Assembly (NCBI GenBank): GCA_947476065.1
Contig: CANJPG010000009.1
Span: forward strand, 1 to 63,541
Source: Fidelibacterota bacterium
GTDB lineage: Bacteria; Pseudomonadota; Alphaproteobacteria; Rhodospirillales; Rhodospirillaceae
Length of the DNA: 63,541 nt
Direction: 5' to 3'
This document shows positions 58,730-63,541 of this stretch, in pieces. Position 1 is the first letter of the stretch. Each line of letters begins with the position of its first letter. The translations under genes and the position numbers were made by a program. The notes below the pieces were generated by a model, which was not told the DNA's origin, searched no databases, and was given only the letters and a program-made list of their open reading frames with translations.

Positions 58730-60397
58730 CTACTTCTCATCCTCAAACGGATTCTTCGGCTTCCGGAGGTGGATGCGGATCGGCACACCATCCAGCCCAA
58801 AGGTGTCGCGGATGCCGTTCGCTAGGTAGCGCATATAGGCTTCGGGCAAGTCGCCGGCGCGGGTCGAGAAGATCACGAAGGTCGGCGGGCGCGTCTTCAC
58901 CTGGGTCATATAGCGGAGTTTAATGCGCTGCTTGTGGCTGGAGAGCGGCGGCGGGTGCGCCTGGGTGGCGGCGGCGAGCCAGCGGTTGAGCGGCGACGTG
59001 GCCAGGTGCTTGTTCCAGGTCTCGTGCACCTTGAACACTTCTTCCATCAGCGTATCGACGCGGTGGCCGGTAAGGCCCGAGATGGTGACGGTGGGGATGT
59101 TCTTCACCTGGGCCATGGAATCCCTGAGACGTTCGTCGAGGGTTTCCATGGCGCGGCGCTTTTCCTTGACCACGTCCCACTTGTTGATGGCGATGACCAG
59201 GGCGCGGCCTTCGTCAATGACGTGGCGGGCGAGCGTGAGTTCCTGGTTGTCGAGCACCGCGTCGGCATCGACCACCAGCACGACGACCTCGGCCATCTTG
59301 ATGGTCTCGAAGGTCTCGCCGACCGACAGCTTCTCGACGGCGTCGGTGACCTTGGCGCGCTTGCGCACGCCGGCGGTATCGACCAGACGGATTTTGCGGC
59401 CTTTGTATTCCCAGTCCACCGGGATGGAATCGCGCGTCACACCGGGCTCGGGGCCGACCAGCATGCGCTCCTCACCAATCAGGCGATTGATCAGCGTGGA
59501 CTTGCCGGTATTGGGCCGGCCGATGATGGCGAGTTGCAAGGGCCGCTCGCGCGCGGCATTGGGGGGCGGCGGCGCATCGTCGTCCTGGTCGAGCATGCCG
59601 GGCGGGGCAAAGCCCATCAACGCGCGATAGAGGTGGTCTAGGCCCTGGCCGTGTTCGGCGGAGATCGGCAAGGGCTCGCCCATGCCGAGGGCGAAGGCAT
59701 CGTACAGCGTGGCGTCCTGGCCCTTGCCCTCGCATTTGTTGGCCACCAGCACGATGGGTGTCTGGGACTTGCGCAAGAGGTCGGCGAAGTGTTTGTCGAG
59801 CGGCATGACGCCGGCGCGCCCGTCGATCAGCATCAAGGCGACGTCGGCTTCTTCCACCGCCTTTTCGGTCTGGCGGCGCATCTGACCTTCCATGGTGTCG
59901 ATGGAGGCGTCTTCGTAGCCGGCGGTATCGATAACGGTGAACACGAGCCCGGCGAGATTGCCGATGCTTTTGCGCCGGTCGCGGGTGACGCCCGGGCGGT
60001 CATGGACCAAGGCCTCGCGGCGGCCCACCAAGCGATTGAACAGCGTCGATTTGCCGACATTGGGACGCCCGACGATGGCGACGGTGAACATCGGCACTTT
60101 CAGCGGCGGCGGCAGCGCTTCGTTTTCGGCGAAGGCTAGTTCCTCATCCGTCAGGGTCTTGGGCTTGTGGTCGGGCTGGTGATGGGCGCGGTTGGGCTTG
60201 CGCGCGGGCGCGGCCTTATGAATGACTTTTGGCGCAGGCTTCTGGCTCGGATTCTTCTGGCGGGCTTCGCGCTCCGCCATCTCGGCGCCCTTGGCCTTCG
60301 AGATGTACTTCTTCTTCGGATACTTGACGGTCTTGTAGCCCTTGGCCGAGCGCGGCCCGGCCTTGCGGACGGCCTTATTGGGACGCGCTTTGGTCAT
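58730..60397 (-). CDS. der: Ribosome-assembly GTPase Der with long basic N-terminal extension
   Basis: 555 residues. Two GTPase domains (AIVGRPNVGKSTLFNRLVG from about 107; AIIGRPNTGKSTLINRLIG from about 289) and the C-terminal KH-like domain (TRPPTFVIF, YLANGIRDTFGLDGVPIRI). It matures the 50S subunit. Homologues usually begin at the position of Met 103 (MFTVAIVG). Here 102 Lys/Arg/Pro/Ala-rich residues precede it. The ATG at 60397 lies 9 bases after the bamB stop, which supports the long form. Confidence 0.95.
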   Translation of the reverse strand: MTKARPNKAVRKAGPRSAKGYKTVKYPKKKYISKAKGAEMAEREARQKNPSQKPAPKVIHKAAPARKPNRAHHQPDHKPKTLTDEELAFAENEALPPPLKVPMFTVAIVGRPNVGKSTLFNRLVGRREALVHDRPGVTRDRRKSIGNLAGLVFTVIDTAGYEDASIDTMEGQMRRQTEKAVEEADVALMLIDGRAGVMPLDKHFADLLRKSQTPIVLVANKCEGKGQDATLYDAFALGMGEPLPISAEHGQGLDHLYRALMGFAPPGMLDQDDDAPPPPNAARERPLQLAIIGRPNTGKSTLINRLIGEERMLVGPEPGVTRDSIPVDWEYKGRKIRLVDTAGVRKRAKVTDAVEKLSVGETFETIKMAEVVVLVVDADAVLDNQELTLARHVIDEGRALVIAINKWDVVKEKRRAMETLDERLRDSMAQVKNIPTVTISGLTGHRVDTLMEEVFKVHETWNKHLATSPLNRWLAAATQAHPPPLSSHKQRIKLRYMTQVKTRPPTFVIFSTRAGDLPEAYMRYLANGIRDTFGLDGVPIRIHLRKPKNPFEDEK

Positions 60398-60406
60398 TCC
60401 GGCGGC

Positions 60407-61750
60407 CTAACGGTAGGCCGAGAGGTCGCCGTCGTCGTCGAGCAAGTACATCGAGGCGTTGGCGAAGACCGGCGACAGCGATGACGGCTCGGCCAGTTCG
60501 ATCTTGCCCAGCACCGCGCCCGAGTAGGGCGAGACCGACAAGGCTTCGCTGTTGGAACTGACCAGGATCAGGCGGTCGCTGACCAAAGCGGGACCGGCCC
60601 AGACGATACGGCCCTTGCGGGCCTTTTCATCTTCAAAGCGCGGCAGCTGCGTGACCCACAGAATGCGGCCCGAGCGCGCGTCGATGCAGACGGCTTCGCT
60701 GTCCAGCGTAATGGCAAAGAGGAAGTCGCCGGCAATCCAAGGCTCGTAAATGCCGGCCACGGGCACATCCCAGAGGCGACGACCTGTGCGCAAATCAACG
60801 GCGGCGAGCACGCCTGATTGGCCCACGGCATAGACGCGGCCTTTGTCGATGACGGCGCGGGCGGCGATATCGGGCAGGCTGGCGGCGGCTTCGGTGCGGC
60901 GCACGGCGACCACGGTTTCGTTCCAGAGCACCGAGCCGTTGTCGCTGCGCAGCGCCACGAGTTCGCCGCTGGACATGGCGGCAACGACCACGCCGCCGTC
61001 GACGGCAGGAGCAGCGCCGCCCAACAGCACGGTTGGCGCGGGCGAACCCGAGTAGTTCCACAATTTACGGCCGGTATCGGCGGCCAGGGCCACGACTTCG
61101 TTCTCGACAGTGATGACGAAGACGCGCCCGGCGTTGACGGTGGGCGCAGCGCGCAGCGGTGTTGCCACCGGCGTACGCCAGATTTCCTTGCCGGTGTTGG
61201 CATCAACGGCCAACACCTGGGCAGCGCCCGAGGTGATGAACAGCTTGCCGGCTTCAAGACACAGCGCGCCGCCCAGGAAGGCGTTGTCTTCCTCGACCTT
61301 GGGCGCGGTCTTGATGCGCCACAGGCGTTTGCCGTTGGTGACGTCGAAAGCCATGACGATGCCGTCGGCATCGAGGGTGTAAATCTTGCCGTCGCCGACC
61401 ACTGGCTCGGCGAACGCACGATTGCGCAGGCCCGAGCCTTCGCCGGCGCTGACCGTCCAGACGCGCTTGGGCGCGTCGTTGATCATCAGGTGATGCATGG
61501 CGTGATGCGACAGGCCGCCCGCGCCCGGCCATACCGCGGTGTCTTCGGGGCGCGGCAGGATGATCTGCGTGTCCACGGATTCTGCGTTGGGGCGCAGTTC
61601 GCGCTCGAGCGCCAGCACCGAGATGCGCGTGCCCGGCAGTTTGTCCTTGTCCGAGGAGGTGAACAAGTTGCTGACGGTATCGCAGCCCGAAAGGCCGAGG
61701 ATGGCCGCGGCCAAAAGCGGAAGAACAACACTGCGCCGGAGGTGGATCAT
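60407..61750 (-). CDS. bamB: Outer membrane assembly lipoprotein BamB
   Basis: 447 residues. Lipoprotein signal with lipobox LSGC (Cys 23), then an eight-bladed PQQ-type beta propeller (repeats such as VLAVDANTGKEIWRTPV, VVALAADTGRKLWNYSG, LAAVDLRTGRRLWDVPV). Part of the BAM complex for outer-membrane beta barrels. It sits in the conserved yfgM-bamB-der order. Confidence 0.93.
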   Translation of the reverse strand: MIHLRRSVVLPLLAAAILGLSGCDTVSNLFTSSDKDKLPGTRISVLALERELRPNAESVDTQIILPRPEDTAVWPGAGGLSHHAMHHLMINDAPKRVWTVSAGEGSGLRNRAFAEPVVGDGKIYTLDADGIVMAFDVTNGKRLWRIKTAPKVEEDNAFLGGALCLEAGKLFITSGAAQVLAVDANTGKEIWRTPVATPLRAAPTVNAGRVFVITVENEVVALAADTGRKLWNYSGSPAPTVLLGGAAPAVDGGVVVAAMSSGELVALRSDNGSVLWNETVVAVRRTEAAASLPDIAARAVIDKGRVYAVGQSGVLAAVDLRTGRRLWDVPVAGIYEPWIAGDFLFAITLDSEAVCIDARSGRILWVTQLPRFEDEKARKGRIVWAGPALVSDRLILVSSNSEALSVSPYSGAVLGKIELAEPSSLSPVFANASMYLLDDDGDLSAYR

Positions 61751-61791
61751 GAAACTACATTAACCTTCAAACTGAATGGCGACGTGTACGC

Positions 61792-62616
61792 TCAGGGTTT
61801 CGCGGGTCCCGGGGCAGCGGGCGCAGCAGGCGCCGGAGCCACCGCGGGCGCCGCAGCCGGCAGTGTAGGCGCTGCGGGCGGCGCCGGCATGATGCCCGAC
61901 TGATAGAGCTTGGTCAGATCCTCGGCGCGCTCGCGCATGTTGGTGGGCGTCATGGGGTCGGTGGAAACCTGGGCCAGGGTCTTGATGGCCCGGTCGGTAT
62001 CGCCTTGCTTGGCGGCCAGCAGCGCCTGGAGTTCGAGAGCCGAGAGATTGAACGCGTTGTTGGGACTGGCCAGCGGCGTCAGCGCCGCCTCCAGCGTCTT
62101 GGGGTCCTCGCGGTCGAGGCTGTGCAGCACACGCAGCAGCGTGGCCAGGTCGCGAAAAATTGGGTCGGCCTTTGGGTCGGCGGCCAGGGCCTTGTAGTTG
62201 GCGACGGCGCCGTCGACGTCGCTCTTTTCGATCTGCAGGGCCGCCTGACTGAGACGCGCCAGCGAGCCATAGCCACCGCCGTCCTTGATGACCTCGCTCA
62301 ATTGGGTGATGGCCTCGTCGCGTTTGCCGGCCTCGGCAGACTTGATCGCCGTTTCGTAGCGGCGGCCAGCGGCTTCGCGCTGTCTGGTTTCGTATTGGCG
62401 GTACAGCTGGAAGCCGGTCACGCCCAGAACCAGCGCCATCACCAGGGCGATGATCAGGTTGCCGTAGCTTTTCCAGATCTTCTTGAATTCGTCGGCGCGC
62501 AGATCGGTTTCGATCTCCGACATCAAGCCTTCGAATTCGGGATCGATGTCTTCCGCCGGAGCCTTCTTGGCCTTAGCGTCGACCTTCGCCGGAACGGCGT
62601 CTCTAACCTTGTTCAA
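61792..62616 (-). CDS. YfgM-like tetratricopeptide membrane protein
   Basis: 274 residues from a TTG at 62616 with an AAAGGA site 7 bases upstream; upstream codons show no sign of coding. A cytoplasmic acidic N-terminus, one membrane helix (about 53-72) and a periplasmic TPR-like part (about 80-240) with an Ala/Pro-rich end. The family is an ancillary periplasmic chaperone linked to the Sec translocon. Position before bamB supports the call. Confidence 0.85.
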   Translation of the reverse strand: MNKVRDAVPAKVDAKAKKAPAEDIDPEFEGLMSEIETDLRADEFKKIWKSYGNLIIALVMALVLGVTGFQLYRQYETRQREAAGRRYETAIKSAEAGKRDEAITQLSEVIKDGGGYGSLARLSQAALQIEKSDVDGAVANYKALAADPKADPIFRDLATLLRVLHSLDREDPKTLEAALTPLASPNNAFNLSALELQALLAAKQGDTDRAIKTLAQVSTDPMTPTNMRERAEDLTKLYQSGIMPAPPAAPTLPAAAPAVAPAPAAPAAPGPAKP

Positions 62617-62915
62617 CGGAAAGTCCTTTATCTCGCGGAGCCGAAAACGCGCCACAGACACCGGGCATACCGGGCCTGCGCCACCCCATTCCTTGGCCTC
62701 GTTCGCTGGCCGGGTCTCAGGGCTGGGTTCCGGGCTGGGAAACGTGCCCGAACATATAATGAGTTGAGGGGCATAAGGCAATTCCGCTGGCCTGGCCCGC
62801 ATACCGCCAAAAAGCCGGGAAAATGGCCGGTTTTGACCCCTCCGGGAGGCCAATTTTAGGGTTTATTAACCGCTCTCCGGGAGACTGGGTTTATTGGCCT
62901 TAATGGGGTTTGGCG
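62617..62915. other. Divergent control region (yfgM-like / lipoprotein)
   Basis: 299 bases without a protein gene. It holds the candidate promoter of the yfgM-bamB-der operon (62753-62781) and a GC-rich stretch on its left. On the right a CTCTCCGGGAGA inverted repeat (about 62873-62884) lies some 30 bases before the lipoprotein start. Confidence 0.4.
62753..62781 (-). promoter_or_regulatory. Candidate promoter of yfgM-bamB-der
   Basis: On the minus strand TTGCCT (62781-62776) and TATATG (62758-62753) are 17 bases apart. This would give a leader of about 130 bases before the TTG start. Each box matches the sigma-70 consensus in four of six positions. Confidence 0.4.
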
Positions 62916-63194
62916 ATGGTTTCGCGTCTGGCACTTGGCGGTTTTATGGGTCTGGCGGCGATAGCCCTGACCGGCTGCGCCGGCGACCCAGACACCATCT
63001 ATGCCCAGGCCATAGGGGCTCAATGCACCCATATGGAAGGCAAACTTGCCGACTTTGCCTGTACCAACCGGCCGCCTGGCCAAGGCGTCGAGCAGGTCAG
63101 CCGCTATTGTTACGCCACTTTGGGCGGGCCCAACTGCTTCGACCGGCCCGACCCCGACCGCAAGAACCAGGCCCTCGGCTCCTCGGGTTACTAA
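62916..63194 (+). CDS. Small lipoprotein of unknown function (92 aa)
   Basis: 92 residues. Signal peptide with lipobox LTGC (Cys 21), then about 70 residues containing four further Cys (GAQCTH, FACTNR, RYCYAT, PNCFDR) that could pair in the periplasm. ATG 62916 is chosen; a TTG two codons earlier is possible. I do not recognise the family. It stands before the DUF2794 gene. Confidence 0.75.
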   Translation: MVSRLALGGFMGLAAIALTGCAGDPDTIYAQAIGAQCTHMEGKLADFACTNRPPGQGVEQVSRYCYATLGGPNCFDRPDPDRKNQALGSSGY

Positions 63195-63291
63195 GCATTT
63201 TGGCACTTCCGCTTGATCAGGCGCTTGATCAGATGGGGCCGGTCTGAAATGATACTGTCATGCGCCGTGATGTCGCGATTTGGTAGGCCTC

Positions 63292-63541
63292 ATGTCTGCG
63301 GTAGTTCGACTCTCGGACCACCGGCGCAAGCCCCCGTACCTTCACTTTACCCGTGCTGAACTGAACGGCCTCTTGGGCCTTTACGCAACGCGCGTCAGCA
63401 AGGGCGAATGGCGCGACTACGCCATCCACCTCGGCAGCGACGCCGCCAGCTTCATGGTTTTTCGCCACAGCCAGGAAAACCCGCTGTTCATCATTTCCAA
63501 GCTGGCGCCCGGCCGCCAGCGCAGCAAACGCGGCCAATACG
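63292..63541 (+). CDS. DUF2794 family protein (cut by window edge)
   Basis: The frame is open from ATG 63292 to the right edge (83 residues). MSAVVRLSDHRRKPPYLHFT, SKGEWRDYAIHLG and AASFMVFRHSQENPLFIISK match the DUF2794 family of short alphaproteobacterial proteins. A TAGG site lies 5 bases upstream. Function unknown; only about the last quarter should be missing. Confidence 0.85.
   Translation, partial: MSAVVRLSDHRRKPPYLHFTRAELNGLLGLYATRVSKGEWRDYAIHLGSDAASFMVFRHSQENPLFIISKLAPGRQRSKRGQY

Overview
The window looks like a chromosomal core segment of a high-GC alphaproteobacterium. The order is typical of that class: mreBCD-mrdA-rodA next to ilv/leu genes, lptF/lptD-surA-pdxA-rsmA, fabD-fabG-acpP-fabF-mltG, rpsF-rpsR-DUF2232-rplI, radA-cvpA-purF, and yfgM-bamB-der. 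A Rhodospirillales-like or neighbouring order is my inference; no rRNA or species marker is present. Almost all genes are housekeeping genes and are complete, with many 4-base ATGA/GTGA start-stop overlaps.

Layout. (1) 1-460: the cut-off 5' end of a tyrosine-recombinase-like integrase, about 100 bp from the 3' end of tRNA-Lys(CTT), in sequence of clearly lower GC. This is most likely the edge of an integrated element that continues beyond the left end. (2) 606-15179, all minus strand: DUF1015, miaA, ilvB, ilvN, ilvC, leuA (branched-chain amino acids), then mreB, mreC, mreD, mrdA, rodA (cell elongation) and a Kdo-hydroxylase-like oxygenase. (3) 15331-24812: a small orphan protein, pepA, a lone CoxL-like molybdenum hydroxylase subunit, cysQ, tsaC/sua5, an FAD-linked 2-hydroxyacid dehydrogenase, an OmpA-type porin and an unknown exported protein. 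(4) 24951-34878: lptF, lptD, surA, pdxA, rsmA facing gmk and yicC; then an SDR facing terC. (5) 34936-39498, minus: fabD, fabG, acpP, fabF, mltG. (6) 39818-46251: rpsF, rpsR, DUF2232, rplI; a CobW GTPase with a WD40 partner; uppP; two tandem membrane-anchored coiled-coil proteins. (7) 46363-55918, plus: an extradiol dioxygenase, dnaB, alr, mlaE, mlaF, radA, cvpA, purF, an SDR. (8) 55915-63541: msrP, a DegP/HtrA protease, der, bamB, a YfgM-like protein, a small lipoprotein and the start of a DUF2794 gene.

Many genes serve the cell envelope: peptidoglycan elongation (MreBCD, PBP2, RodA, Alr, UppP, MltG), fatty acid supply (Fab genes, AcpP), lipopolysaccharide modification and transport (Kdo-hydroxylase-like protein, LptF, LptD), outer-membrane protein assembly and quality control (SurA, BamB, YfgM-like, DegP, MsrP) and lipid asymmetry (MlaEF).

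I found no clear undescribed multi-gene system. The best leads are the integrase/tRNA-Lys junction at the left edge, a candidate leuA attenuator, four convergent gene pairs that share a CTAG stop, a tandem pair of related coiled-coil membrane proteins, and a Der GTPase with a basic N-terminal extension of about 100 residues. All coordinates and motifs come from reading the sequence; no database search was possible.
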